From Sporomusa termitida (GTDB lineage Bacteria > Bacillota > Negativicutes > Sporomusales > Sporomusaceae), in contig NZ_CP036259.1 of the NCBI RefSeq assembly GCF_007641255.1, positions 1,798,001-1,862,000 on the forward strand: DNA of 64,000 nucleotides, given 5' to 3'. The position numbers and the translations under genes were made by a program. Numbering within the stretch: the first letter of the stretch is position 1; each line of letters starts with the position of its first letter. Below the pieces are notes generated by a model, which had not been told where the DNA came from, made no database searches, and saw nothing but the letters and a program-made list of their open reading frames with translations. This document shows positions 15,112 through 24,157 of this stretch, one piece after another.

Positions 15112-16201
15112 GGTTATTCAACTGGCGGCCAGGGTAAAGCAGTGGCTTACATACAGTCCGGCCAGTATGATTGGTATAGATATCGGTTCCGGCATGCTGA
15201 AGATTGCTGAAATCACCTGGCGCAACAATCTGCCCACCCTGACGGCCGCCGGTCTGGCGGCCCTGCCGGCGGACCTGGTCCGGGACGGGATTATTCTCGA
15301 CCGTCAGGTGATGGCCGAGACGTTCCGGCAGCTGCTGGCAACCGCCGGTGTCACCGGCCGGCATGCTGTCATCTCCGTAAGCGGTCATGCGGTGTTCATC
15401 CGCGAGCTTACCTTTCCGGCGATGACGGAGGAGGAGCTGCGCCAGGCCATCAGATGGGACCTGGATAAATATATCCCGGCCGATGCGGAGAATTACTATT
15501 TTGATTTTGCCGTTGTTGGTACCGGCAAGCTGCCTCATGAGGTCCGGGTGTTGCTTGTGGCCGCCCCGCAGTCGATGATTGACGCTGTTACTGCCATTTG
15601 TAAGGAGGCGGGGCTGAAGCCTATGGCTATTGATATTGAGCCGCTGGCCATAGCCCGGACCTTTACCGCGCCCGCCAACTTCCTGGTTGTCGATATTGGT
15701 CAAAAACTATGCCAGCTTACCATCTTCCAGGCCAACTGCCCGGTGGTATCCCGGCTGATCCCGCTGGGCGGAGACCGTTATACCGATGTCATCAGGAACT
15801 TGCTGGCGCTGGATTATAATGAGGCCGAGCTGCTGAAACAACGCCAGCGGGGCCTGCTGCATACTGCGGGCGGTAACGAGCCGGCGGCAGCCTCTGTGCA
15901 CAGGCAGCTGCTGCTGCTTGTGGAAGAACTGAGCCGGGAGATACGCCGGACAGCCGACTATTATCAGGCCCAGAACCGCGAGGCTGTCATTGACCGGATT
16001 CTGTTGACCGGCGGCGGGGCCTGTATGGATAATCTGGCCGGCAATCTGGCCGCCCAGTTGGGCGGGGTTGAGGTAACCCGGCATAACCCGCTGGGCGAGA
16101 TTGGCGCTGCCAAATCATTTGATGCCGAATGGCTGCAGGCGATCGCGCCGCAGCTGACAGTGGCGGTCGGCCTGGCCGTGCGCGGGGGTGAAGGTTATTA
16201 A
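15101..16201 (+). CDS. pilM: Type IV pilus assembly protein PilM, actin-like, 366 aa
   Basis: PilM is a cytoplasmic FtsA/actin-like ATPase that recruits the PilN N-terminus. The fold signatures are IGIDIGSGMLKIAEI near the start, FLVVDIGQKLCQLTIFQ in the middle and RILLTGGGACMDNL near the end. ATG 15101 gives a family-like beginning and overlaps comFB by 11 bases; a longer frame upstream only reads comFB out of frame. No good ribosome-binding site precedes it, so coupling to comFB translation is likely. Confidence 0.9.
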   Translation: MKAKVIQLAARVKQWLTYSPASMIGIDIGSGMLKIAEITWRNNLPTLTAAGLAALPADLVRDGIILDRQVMAETFRQLLATAGVTGRHAVISVSGHAVFIRELTFPAMTEEELRQAIRWDLDKYIPADAENYYFDFAVVGTGKLPHEVRVLLVAAPQSMIDAVTAICKEAGLKPMAIDIEPLAIARTFTAPANFLVVDIGQKLCQLTIFQANCPVVSRLIPLGGDRYTDVIRNLLALDYNEAELLKQRQRGLLHTAGGNEPAAASVHRQLLLLVEELSREIRRTADYYQAQNREAVIDRILLTGGGACMDNLAGNLAAQLGGVEVTRHNPLGEIGAAKSFDAEWLQAIAPQLTVAVGLAVRGGEGY

Positions 16202-16742
16202 TACCACTATTAAAATTAACCTGCTGCCGCCGGACGAGCGCCAGGAGTTCTGGCCGGTAAACCGGCTGTTTGCTGTGGCCGCACTGCTGGTATTTATGTG
16301 TTTCTGTGTATTTGCCGTCTATAATGCCTATACAATCGCGACGCTGGAGGACCGCCTTACGGCTGCGCAGCAGCAACTGGAATTGCTGCGGCCGACTCAA
16401 GCGAAGATGGCGTCAGCGAATTCGCAGCAGCAGGCAATTAATGCCAAAACGAACCTGCTTGCTAAACTGACCACTGAGCGCAAGCCCTGGTACGCGCTTG
16501 TCGCCAGGCTGGCAGTCATTATGCCGCCGCAGATCTGGCTGGATGAACTGGGGACCGGCGATAAGAATACGTTTAAACTCAAGGGCAACGCCCTGACCTA
16601 CCCTGACCTGGCCGCATTTATGCAGCTGCTGGAGCAGGATGACCTGTTTACCGAACCGGTCCTGATCAGGGCCGAGCGTGATCAGCAGTTAATGGTTACC
16701 AGGTTTGAAATGAATGTAAAGATCAAGGGGTTGCAGCCATGA
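16188..16742 (+). CDS. pilN: Type IV pilus alignment protein PilN, 184 aa
   Basis: PilN is a single-span inner-membrane protein whose short cytoplasmic tail binds PilM. That tail is visible as TIKINLLPPDER at residues 7-18, followed by one hydrophobic span (about 27-48) and a coiled-coil periplasmic part with a ferredoxin-like fold. The start is a GTG overlapping the end of pilM by 14 bases. The stop overlaps pilO. Order pilM-N-O is the standard one. Confidence 0.88.
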   Translation: MKVINTTIKINLLPPDERQEFWPVNRLFAVAALLVFMCFCVFAVYNAYTIATLEDRLTAAQQQLELLRPTQAKMASANSQQQAINAKTNLLAKLTTERKPWYALVARLAVIMPPQIWLDELGTGDKNTFKLKGNALTYPDLAAFMQLLEQDDLFTEPVLIRAERDQQLMVTRFEMNVKIKGLQP

Positions 16743-17335
16743 ATTTCTCCTGGGCCAAACTATCAACAAAGCATAAAAGCCTGGTTTTTGCCGGCGGCTT
16801 GCTGCTGGCTGGCTGGTTGTATTATGCCTGGATTATTCAGGAACAAAACGAACAGATCACAGCGCTGACAACCCGGCTGCAGGCCGAGAACCAAAAATTG
16901 GCTGTTATTCAGGGGTTTGCCTACAGCCACCCGGAGCCGGCTGCATTTCTTGTTGAGCTGGAAAGAAAGCTGCTGCAGGCTGAGGCCATGCTGCCTAATC
17001 AACCTGAACTCGGAGGTTTGCTGGCGCAGGTTGAGCAGGCTGCCAGGGCCTGTGGGCTGCAGCTGGTTGAGATAAAACCGGCGACAGCCGTTGCGAAAGC
17101 CGGTTATCGTGAGATGCCGGTGGAAATAGGTATTAAGGGCACCTTTGCCCAAACCGCCGAATTCTTAAAAAAACTTGAAGATATTCCCCGCTTTAATTCC
17201 CTTACCCAGGTTAGCATGAACTCCCGGCAGGGGATATTAGAGAGTAAGCTTGTACTTATTGTTTACAGCTACGGGGGGGCGGCCGGAACTGCCGGTGACA
17301 AGCAGGTGCCCGCCGGGCCAACAGACAGGAAATAG
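16739..17335 (+). CDS. pilO: Type IV pilus alignment protein PilO, 198 aa
   Basis: PilO pairs with PilN across the periplasm. A short cytoplasmic N-terminus is followed by one span (residues 13-33), a coiled coil (QNEQITALTTRLQAENQKL) and a PilO-type beta domain with EIKPATA and GTFAQTAEFLKKLEDIPR, the latter a clear family motif. Its ATG overlaps the pilN stop (ATGA), so the two are translated together. After pilO the order is interrupted by aroC before pilP and pilQ. Confidence 0.88.
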   Translation: MNFSWAKLSTKHKSLVFAGGLLLAGWLYYAWIIQEQNEQITALTTRLQAENQKLAVIQGFAYSHPEPAAFLVELERKLLQAEAMLPNQPELGGLLAQVEQAARACGLQLVEIKPATAVAKAGYREMPVEIGIKGTFAQTAEFLKKLEDIPRFNSLTQVSMNSRQGILESKLVLIVYSYGGAAGTAGDKQVPAGPTDRK

Positions 17336-17362
17336 CTGATATATCGGAAATGAGGGTTATGT

Positions 17363-18517
17363 ATGCTAAGATTCATTACTGCCGGCGAGTCCCACGGCCC
17401 GGCCCTGACGACTGTTATCGACGGCTTACCGGCTGGCGTGCCGTTGGATATTGAACTGATCAACCGTGATCTGGCCCGCCGGCAGAAAGGTTTTGGCCGC
17501 GGCGGCCGGATGCTGATTGAACAGGACAAAGCCGAGATTACCGCCGGGGTGCGCTTCGGCCAGACCATGGGCAGCCCGGTAACGCTGGTCATCCATAACC
17601 GTGACTGGGAAAACTGGCAGGACCGGATGGCGCCTGCCGGCTCACCCTGCGGTCCGGCGGTTACGGCACCCAGGCCGGGTCATGCCGATCTGACCGGGGT
17701 ACTGAAATACGACCGGCAGGATGTCCGTGATATCCTGGAGCGGGCCAGTGCCCGCGAAACGGCGGCCAGGGTGGCGGCCGGTGCCGTAATGAAACAGTTG
17801 CTGAGTGCCGCCGGTATTCAGATCCTGGCCCATGTCACCAATATCGGCGGCGTTCAGGCTGCGGCTGCGCGCCCGGCGTTTGCGGCGTTACAGGCCGGTG
17901 TGCTGGCCTCGGAACTGAGTTGTTTTGATACCAAAGCGGAAGCGGCCATGAAAGCAGCCATTCTGACGGCCAGGGAACAGGGCGATTCCCTGGGCGGTAT
18001 CTTTGAGGTGCTGGCAGTTGGCGTTTTGCCCGGCCTGGGCAGTCATGTCCAGTGGGACCGGCGGCTTGATACCAAGCTGGCGGCCGCCCTGATGTCGATT
18101 CAGGCCATTAAGGGGGTTGAGGTCGGGGCCGGCTTTGCCTATGCCGGCCTGCCTGGCAGCAAAGCCCACGACGAGATCTATTACGATCCGGCGCGCGGCT
18201 ATTACCGCCAGACCAATAATGCCGGCGGCCTGGAAGGCGGCATGAGTAATGGCGAGACTATCGTGCTGCGGGCGGTGATGAAACCGATTCCCACCCTGAT
18301 GACACCGCTGGCTTCGGTGGATATTGTGTCCAAGGCGCCCCTCCAGGCCAATACGGAACGCAGTGATGTCTGCGCGGTGACGGCGGCCGCCGTGGTGGGC
18401 GAGGCGATGGCCGCGATTGTGTTAACCGAGGTGTTGCTGGAGAAGTTCGGCAACGATAACCTTCCCGACCTGTCAGCTGCAATCAGCCGTTACCGACAGC
18501 GCCTGAGCGGCCGGTAG
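17363..18517 (+). CDS. aroC: Chorismate synthase, 384 aa
   Basis: AroC makes chorismate from EPSP using reduced FMN as a catalyst. The opening MLRFITAGESHGP is the family signature; later RASARETAARVAAGA and the GxLGGxxxG-like segment GLEGGMSNGE, plus EVGAGF, are all in place, and length is normal. The gene sits between pilO and pilP, 27 and 14 bases from its neighbours, in the same strand, so it should be cotranscribed with pilus genes. This insertion is unusual compared with the pilMNOPQ order of Proteobacteria. Confidence 0.97.
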   Translation: MLRFITAGESHGPALTTVIDGLPAGVPLDIELINRDLARRQKGFGRGGRMLIEQDKAEITAGVRFGQTMGSPVTLVIHNRDWENWQDRMAPAGSPCGPAVTAPRPGHADLTGVLKYDRQDVRDILERASARETAARVAAGAVMKQLLSAAGIQILAHVTNIGGVQAAAARPAFAALQAGVLASELSCFDTKAEAAMKAAILTAREQGDSLGGIFEVLAVGVLPGLGSHVQWDRRLDTKLAAALMSIQAIKGVEVGAGFAYAGLPGSKAHDEIYYDPARGYYRQTNNAGGLEGGMSNGETIVLRAVMKPIPTLMTPLASVDIVSKAPLQANTERSDVCAVTAAAVVGEAMAAIVLTEVLLEKFGNDNLPDLSAAISRYRQRLSGR

Positions 18518-18531
18518 AGGGGGCTGTATTT

Positions 18532-19065
18532 ATGCCTGCAGCTGCGTTTATGGAAAAACTGAATACCTGGTACGACAACTTGCCGCTGCGGCAGCGCTAT
18601 CTGGTACTGGCCGGCACCGGGATTATCCTGGCCGCCGCCATCGCCTTGCTTGGCTTGCCGGACAATCAGCCGGCAACCAGGGTAACCCCCGGTGCCGTCA
18701 AACCCCAAGCGGCGGTTGTTCAGCCGGCGATGCCTGGCGGTTACACAGCCCCGCAGACGATGCGTGATCCCTTTGCCCCGCCGCCGGGGTTCGGCAAGCC
18801 GGCAATTACCCCGCCACCCGGCAGCATTCAGCCCGGACCGGCTATGGCCCCTCCCGGCACTACGCCTGCGCAGACAGCGCTGCCATTGCTGGTGGGAGTC
18901 GTATCAGGCGGTGACAGGCAGATGGCAATTATTATTTACAATAATACCAGCAGAGCCTATTATCCCGGCCAGGAGATCGGTCCTTATCAATTGATTCAAG
19001 TTGATGCAAATTCAGTAATAGTCCAAGGACCTGGCGGACAGCAGGTCTTAGCACTGGGAAGGTGA
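18532..19065 (+). CDS. pilP: PilP/GspC-like pilus protein, 177 aa
   Basis: One membrane span near residues 24-42 follows a short cytoplasmic start. A long Pro/Gly/Ala-rich linker (about 43-115) contains the DPFAPPPG motif usual just before the PilP homology domain. The C-terminal domain has LPLLVGVVSGGDRQMAIII and YYPGQEIGPYQLIQV, resembling the HR domain that touches the secretin. Position between pilO (after aroC) and pilQ supports the name. A few bases after its stop pilQ begins. The symbol is inferred from context and domain layout. Confidence 0.75.
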   Translation: MPAAAFMEKLNTWYDNLPLRQRYLVLAGTGIILAAAIALLGLPDNQPATRVTPGAVKPQAAVVQPAMPGGYTAPQTMRDPFAPPPGFGKPAITPPPGSIQPGPAMAPPGTTPAQTALPLLVGVVSGGDRQMAIIIYNNTSRAYYPGQEIGPYQLIQVDANSVIVQGPGGQQVLALGR

Positions 19066-19066
19066 T

Positions 19067-20467
19067 ATGATGCGTTTGATAGCAATCCGCATACTGGCAG
19101 CCCTGCTGTTGTCCTTTACGGTGGCCGCCACCGCGCTGGCGGCCAGGCCTGTTGTTAATATGAACATTGTTGACGGTGAGGTCCGGGATGTGCTGACTGC
19201 CCTGGCCGGTATCGGCCAGATGAATATGGTGATTGACGATTCCGTGGGCGGGACGATATCCATTCAGCTCCGGGATATTCCCTATGACAATGCCCTTAGC
19301 CTGGTCTGCAAGACCAAGGGGCTTACCTATCATGAGGTTGACGATGTCCTGGTGGTGGGGGTGGCCGATCAAATCGGCCGGGGCTTTGGAGCCGTCCATA
19401 TTTTTAAGCTGAAATATATTAACCCTGATTCGGTCAAAGATACCATCCTGTCAATTCTGTTCGGCGAGAAAAAAGGTGAACGGCGAACAGAGGCCAGTGC
19501 CGGCAGCACGAGTACCAGTGCCGGCAGGAGCAAAAGCAGTACCGGGACTACCGGCAGCAGCAGTACTGCCGCCGCCGGCGCCAAAGCCAGTGAACAGTCA
19601 ACCGCGCTGGACCGGCTGACAATCGACTATGCCACCAACTCCCTGGTTTTGTACGGGACAACAGCCGAGGCGGCCAAGATCCAGGCCCTGCTGGCCGAGC
19701 TTGACATCCCCTACCAGCAGGTGTCACTGGAAGCGGAAGTAGTTGCAGTCAACAAAGATAAAAGCAAGGATTTGGGGATTGAGTGGTCCTGGGAGGCAAC
19801 ACCCCAGTACGCCGACTATGAGGCGGCAGAAACGGAGGTTGTCTATGATGCTAATCGCAACCCTGTCGGCACTCATGTTACTGAGGCCGCCAAGGTTACC
19901 CGGACGAACAATAGCGGTGTCATTCAGTTCGGGCGGAATCCGGAAGGTTATCCCTATGAGTTTTATTACCAGGCCAAGATTAATGCCCTGGTCAGCAATG
20001 GCAATGCCCGGGTGCTGGCCAAGCCCAAGGTCACGACAATTAACGGCAAACAGGCGCAGATCCTGATTGGGGACCGGATTCCGGTACTTGTGGAAAAAAT
20101 TGAGAATGGCGAAAGCAAAACCACCACTGAATATGTTGACGCCGGCATCAAACTGGTATATACTCCTCGTATCAACACCGATGGCTTAATTACGGTTGAG
20201 GTACGCACCGAGGTGAGCAGCCCGACCTTAGTAGCCGAGATGAAGGCTTACAAAATCACGACCCGCCAAGCGGAAACCACTGTGCGGCTCAAAGATGGCG
20301 AAACAATGGTGATCGGCGGGTTAATCGGGTCATCAAACAGCGAAGTGAGAAAGGCAGTGCCGTTCTTAAGCAATTTGCCGATCCTGGGGGCGCTGTTTAA
20401 AAACAGCAGTAAATCCAAGACCGAAACCGAGGTTATAATCTTCCTGACACCCCGTATTGTCAACTAG
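19067..20467 (+). CDS. pilQ: Type IV pilus secretin PilQ, 466 aa
   Basis: PilQ forms the outer-membrane pore for the pilus and so implies a diderm envelope. A signal peptide covers residues 1-25. Then come an STN-like domain (VVNMNIVDGEVRDVLTALA), an N1-type domain, a Ser/Thr/Gly low-complexity insert (about residues 143-176), and the secretin core with VSLEAEVVAV, the conserved LSNLPILGALF near the end, and IIFLTPRI as the last strand. No AMIN domain is seen, so it is a compact form. Start ATG 19067 follows AAGGTG and the previous stop by one base. Confidence 0.93.
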   Translation: MMRLIAIRILAALLLSFTVAATALAARPVVNMNIVDGEVRDVLTALAGIGQMNMVIDDSVGGTISIQLRDIPYDNALSLVCKTKGLTYHEVDDVLVVGVADQIGRGFGAVHIFKLKYINPDSVKDTILSILFGEKKGERRTEASAGSTSTSAGRSKSSTGTTGSSSTAAAGAKASEQSTALDRLTIDYATNSLVLYGTTAEAAKIQALLAELDIPYQQVSLEAEVVAVNKDKSKDLGIEWSWEATPQYADYEAAETEVVYDANRNPVGTHVTEAAKVTRTNNSGVIQFGRNPEGYPYEFYYQAKINALVSNGNARVLAKPKVTTINGKQAQILIGDRIPVLVEKIENGESKTTTEYVDAGIKLVYTPRINTDGLITVEVRTEVSSPTLVAEMKAYKITTRQAETTVRLKDGETMVIGGLIGSSNSEVRKAVPFLSNLPILGALFKNSSKSKTETEVIIFLTPRIVN

Positions 20468-20494
20468 CAGGCCCTGCTCATTTCCGGAGGCATA

Positions 20495-21028
20495 ATGAAA
20501 AACATAGTTCTAATCGGGTTTATGGGGACCGGCAAGACCAGCACCGGGCGCTTGCTGGCCGGCCGCTTGAACCGGACTTTTATTGATATCGATAAAAAAA
20601 TTGAAATCCAAACAGGCCTGGCCATCAGCGAGATTTTCCAGCTGTATGGCGAGAATCACTTCCGGCAGCTGGAACGGGATGTAATTTTCCGGGTATCCCG
20701 CTATCATAATACGGTCATTGCCACCGGCGGCGGTGTTGTCCTGAAGCAGGAAAACATGATCAGATTAAAAAGCAGCGGTATCATTATTGCCCTGACTGCC
20801 TCGCTGGAGACAATCCTGGAACGGACTTCCCGGCGCGGCGTCCGGCCTTTACTGGACTGTGAGGATCGGGCCGAGCGGGTGGCCCGGCTGTTTAATGACC
20901 GGGCCAATCTCTACATGAAGGCCGATTATACGATCGATACCACCTGTCTGCCGCCTCATCATGTGGCAGAAAGGATTATCGGGCTGTTGCGCGAAGGGAG
21001 GCATCTGCGTGGGCGAAGTAAGGGTTAG
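20495..21028 (+). CDS. aroK: Shikimate kinase, 177 aa
   Basis: AroK phosphorylates shikimate with ATP. Walker A is GFMGTGKTS at residues 8-16, DIDKKIE binds shikimate and magnesium, and ATGGGVVL and RRGVRPLLD are the other family motifs. It follows pilQ by 27 bases and overlaps aroB by 20. The chain pilQ-aroK-aroB is the same order as in gamma-proteobacteria, seen here outside that phylum. Confidence 0.95.
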   Translation: MKNIVLIGFMGTGKTSTGRLLAGRLNRTFIDIDKKIEIQTGLAISEIFQLYGENHFRQLERDVIFRVSRYHNTVIATGGGVVLKQENMIRLKSSGIIIALTASLETILERTSRRGVRPLLDCEDRAERVARLFNDRANLYMKADYTIDTTCLPPHHVAERIIGLLREGRHLRGRSKG

Positions 21029-22103
21029 CCTGGCCGACCACAGTTACAGTATTTATATCCAGACTGCCGGTCTGCGTCAGATCGGGCAGTTTATGCAGGC
21101 CCTGTCCTGCAGTAAAAAAGCACTTATCATCACTGATGGAAACGTTGGTCCCCTTTATGCCGCTGTCGTCACCGACAGCCTGCGGGCCGCCGGGTTTGCG
21201 CCCCAGGTCCTGGTGGTTGCGCCCGGTGAAGGCTCAAAGTCACTGGCGACCGCCGATAGGGTGTTTACCACCGCAATCAGCAGCGGCCTGGACCGCAAGT
21301 CGCCCATTGTTGCCCTGGGCGGGGGGGTAATCGGCGATCTGGCCGGGTTTGCTGCCGCCACCTATCTGCGCGGCGTACCGTTTGTGCAGGTGCCGACCAG
21401 CCTGCTGGCCCAGGTCGATTCCAGTGTTGGCGGGAAAACTGCGGTCAACCACCCGTTGGGTAAAAATCTGATCGGCGCTTTTTATCAGCCCCGGCTGGTG
21501 CTGATTGACCCGCTCGTACTGGATACCCTGCCGGAACGGGAGTTAAAAGCCGGCCTGGCCGAGGTCATTAAATACGGCATCATTGCCGATGCTGATTTTT
21601 TTGCTTATCTTACCCGTAATGCCGCCGCAATCCTGGCCCGGGACCCGGCGGCGCTGACCGCGGTGATCAGCCGCTGCTGCCAGCTTAAGGCCGCTGTTGT
21701 CGCCCGGGATGAACGGGAAACCTCGGTGCGCATGCTCCTGAATTTTGGCCATACGATTGGCCATGCTGTGGAAGGGGTAGGCGGCTATGCCGAGTACAAC
21801 CACGGTGAGGCTGTGGCTATCGGCATGGCTGGCGCCGCCCTGCTGAGCAGCAGACTGGGATTGTGCCCGCCGGCTGCGAGCACGGCCGTACAGCAGCTGC
21901 TGACGGCCATGGGCCTGCCCCTGACGGCTCCCGGTTACGGGCTTGAGGAACTGCTGGGGTATCTGGCCCGCGATAAGAAGGTTGTGGACAGTAAGATCAA
22001 CTGGGTGCTGATGCAGGATATTGGCCGGGTAATGGTTTCGGCGGATGTAGAAGTAAAACAAGTAAGGGCTGTATTAGCACAATTAACGGTATTAAAACAA
22101 TAG
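21009..22103 (+). CDS. aroB: 3-dehydroquinate synthase, 364 aa
   Basis: AroB turns DAHP into 3-dehydroquinate with NAD and a divalent metal. Visible signatures are ALGGGVIGDLAGFAA, QVPTSLLAQVDSSVGGKT, the metal ligands in EVIKYG and FGHTIGHAVE, and YNHGEAVAIGM. GTG 21009 is chosen because GAAGGGAGG (20993-21001) is 7 bases upstream and the encoded MGEVRVSL begins the family domain; a longer in-frame start lies within aroK. The overlap of 20 bases implies coupling. It ends the pilus-aro operon, followed by a bidirectional hairpin. Confidence 0.95.
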   Translation: MGEVRVSLADHSYSIYIQTAGLRQIGQFMQALSCSKKALIITDGNVGPLYAAVVTDSLRAAGFAPQVLVVAPGEGSKSLATADRVFTTAISSGLDRKSPIVALGGGVIGDLAGFAAATYLRGVPFVQVPTSLLAQVDSSVGGKTAVNHPLGKNLIGAFYQPRLVLIDPLVLDTLPERELKAGLAEVIKYGIIADADFFAYLTRNAAAILARDPAALTAVISRCCQLKAAVVARDERETSVRMLLNFGHTIGHAVEGVGGYAEYNHGEAVAIGMAGAALLSSRLGLCPPAASTAVQQLLTAMGLPLTAPGYGLEELLGYLARDKKVVDSKINWVLMQDIGRVMVSADVEVKQVRAVLAQLTVLKQ

Positions 22104-22178
22104 TACAAGATCTATAATGGGGTTCTATTAATTCCGTTTCCCAATGCGATAATATATGTGATCAGAATTAAATCATAA

Positions 22179-22207
22179 AGAGGAAGGGCCTAATTGGTCC
22201 TTCCTCT
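22179..22207. terminator. Bidirectional terminator between aroB and the minus-strand pseudopilins
   Basis: AGAGGAAGGGCC pairs with GGTCCTTCCTCT (one G-T) around TAATT. On the plus strand it is followed by ATTTATC, and on the minus strand by TTATGATTTAATT, so it can end both convergent transcripts. Confidence 0.7.
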
Positions 22208-22236
22208 ATTTATCATATATCAGAAATTTATTGGTA

Positions 22237-23571
22237 TCATTTATTAGTCCACGAATTAACAACTACTCCGCTGGCAGTTCCGGATAAGCCTAATTTATCT
22301 ATAACGTTGCTGTCATAAGCAATAGTTGCGCCATTCATATTTAAATTCCCGTTTGTATATATGCCAGCTGCTGTTGAAGTACTATTGCCTTCAATGTTAT
22401 TGTTAGCAATGAAAATTGTTTTTGGAGCACTGCCACCATTTAGATTAATTGTTCCAGTAGCCACAAGCATTCCTGTTCCTTGTCCGCTTACTACTGACGC
22501 ATTATTTAGAGCAACATTTCCTGTGACATATACTTTAGAAACAGCATCAGGTAAACTGTGGTTGATTGAGCCGCCGTTGAAAGCCATACCCTTCTTGGCG
22601 AGTACAGTAACATTCCCACCTGTAATAGTGGCGGTATTATTTAGCGTAACGGTGTCATTTGCATATATTTTTACTGAACCGGTCGCCGGGGCAGTGACTG
22701 AGCCGCCATTAAGAGTGAATTTACCAGTAGTATAAATAGTTATGTTATCACCTGATATATTTTTACTGGTTTCAAAATCTCCCTTAATATATATTGTCAC
22801 TGAATTGCCGCTTGATGCAGAGTAACCATGATTATATTCAGCGTAATTTCCATTAACATAATAAAAACTTTCATTTAAGGTATAAGGACTGCTAACTGAT
22901 GTCAAACTAGTCCCTGCCATTGTAATATCAGGCATAGGAGTCATTAATTCATTTACATCCAACACCGGTGCTGTTGTTAATGATTGAAAGCCGCCTTTAA
23001 CAGCCGCAGGCTCCCAAATTGTGTATTTATTGCAAAAGGCAGTGCCATTAATAGCCTCTTTCCTATGAGTATTTACTGTAATATAAGTATTTGATGCAAT
23101 ATCGCCGGTAATCAGTGACTCGTTAACAGTCATGTTTTTATCAGCAAACGCCGCATATGGAAAGATATCTGTTTTGAGATTGTTATTGCCTGCTTTTGCT
23201 TTAGCGGACAGTGTAACAGTTCGAGATATTGAACTATTTACGTTACCGGTCGATATAATAGTGATTGTATTATCCTCATTTTGGATAACTTCCACTGTAA
23301 ACGTACCCGCAGTAGGTGTTCCGGCATTTTTAGTGGGGGAAGTATAACCGGTTGTTGCATACTTTATATTGTCAGTTAACTGGGCAATCGCCCACTGGGC
23401 CCCGGCTTCGGCCAGATACTGGGCGGCAATATTGTCCCGGGTGCGGGCGGCGGTCGTTACATTGCTGGTGCTTAAGGCGGCATAGGCGCCGCCGATAATG
23501 CCGAGAAACAGCATCGCCAATATGGCCAGCATTCCGGCCGAGCCCCGGGAATTATTGATTAGTTTCAGCAT
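22237..23571 (-). CDS. PilX-like long repeat-rich pilus or secreted protein, 444 aa
   Basis: The N-terminus (residues 1-70) is PilX-like: RGSAGMLAILAMLFLGIIGG is a membrane helix and ARTRDNIAAQYLAEAGAQWAI is the usual segment after it. The rest is dominated by Asn, Thr, Gly and Val with short repeated strands such as VTLNNTATITGGNVTV and GNLNMNGATIAYD, the pattern of a right-handed beta-helix. It has almost no cysteine. ATG 23571 follows AGGTGG. The first part is GC-rich (41 of 60 bases at 23401-23460) and the rest AT-rich (18 of 60 at 23041-23100). By analogy with PilX/PilY-type tips it may be an exposed adhesin; this is inference. Confidence 0.72.
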   Translation of the reverse strand: MLKLINNSRGSAGMLAILAMLFLGIIGGAYAALSTSNVTTAARTRDNIAAQYLAEAGAQWAIAQLTDNIKYATTGYTSPTKNAGTPTAGTFTVEVIQNEDNTITIISTGNVNSSISRTVTLSAKAKAGNNNLKTDIFPYAAFADKNMTVNESLITGDIASNTYITVNTHRKEAINGTAFCNKYTIWEPAAVKGGFQSLTTAPVLDVNELMTPMPDITMAGTSLTSVSSPYTLNESFYYVNGNYAEYNHGYSASSGNSVTIYIKGDFETSKNISGDNITIYTTGKFTLNGGSVTAPATGSVKIYANDTVTLNNTATITGGNVTVLAKKGMAFNGGSINHSLPDAVSKVYVTGNVALNNASVVSGQGTGMLVATGTINLNGGSAPKTIFIANNNIEGNSTSTAAGIYTNGNLNMNGATIAYDSNVIDKLGLSGTASGVVVNSWTNK

Positions 23572-23583
23572 TAGTTTCACCAC

Positions 23584-24132
23584 CTATTTTACAAATTGGT
23601 TAATGGGGATGACCATGGTTCTTTGGTCAATATGCTGTTGGTATACCGTATCAGTGACCCGGATGGAGATATTCATATGCGTATTATCACCCGCAAAGAT
23701 ATCGGTGTCCGGATCGTCTATCTTGCCAATCTGAATGTCACCAGGTTCGACAAACGTGTGTCCGGGGACCAGGGCAGGGGTTCCGCCGGTGAACGGCACC
23801 CGGTAAAAATGAAAATTGTCTTTATCAATGTAATATAAAAACGTCCCTGGCTCATCCGGCCTTATTGATTCATAATACAGCGCATTATTATCCAGGGCCT
23901 GATTATAATCCACAATATTGTAGTTCTCGCCATAGCGCAACTCATTGGCAATGTTTAGCAGCACAAGATCGGCAGTCTGCTGGATGTCATAGCGCCGCTG
24001 GCCGTACATATAGTTTTTTATTAGGGAAGAGAACAGCCCGCTCAGAGCCGCTCCCAGTATAGCGGTTATAGTTATCCAGACGAGAATCTCAATGAGCGTG
24101 ACACCGGCTTGCTTATTATCCTTGTTTACCAT
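23584..24132 (-). CDS. PilW-like minor pseudopilin, 182 aa
   Basis: The class III signal is MVNKDNKQAG followed by VTLIEILVWITITAILGAALSG. The RRYDIQQTADLVLLNIANELRYG segment after the helix matches the PilW-like protein at 13854. The exposed domain ends with QQHIDQRTMVIPINQF. The gene precedes the long PilX-like gene by 12 bases on the same strand and follows the PilV-like gene by 25, so the three are an operon. It is a second, diverged copy of the main cluster's pseudopilin class. Confidence 0.8.
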   Translation of the reverse strand: MVNKDNKQAGVTLIEILVWITITAILGAALSGLFSSLIKNYMYGQRRYDIQQTADLVLLNIANELRYGENYNIVDYNQALDNNALYYESIRPDEPGTFLYYIDKDNFHFYRVPFTGGTPALVPGHTFVEPGDIQIGKIDDPDTDIFAGDNTHMNISIRVTDTVYQQHIDQRTMVIPINQFVK

Positions 24133-24157
24133 GGCTGCTTCCTTTCGTTCCTGTTGA

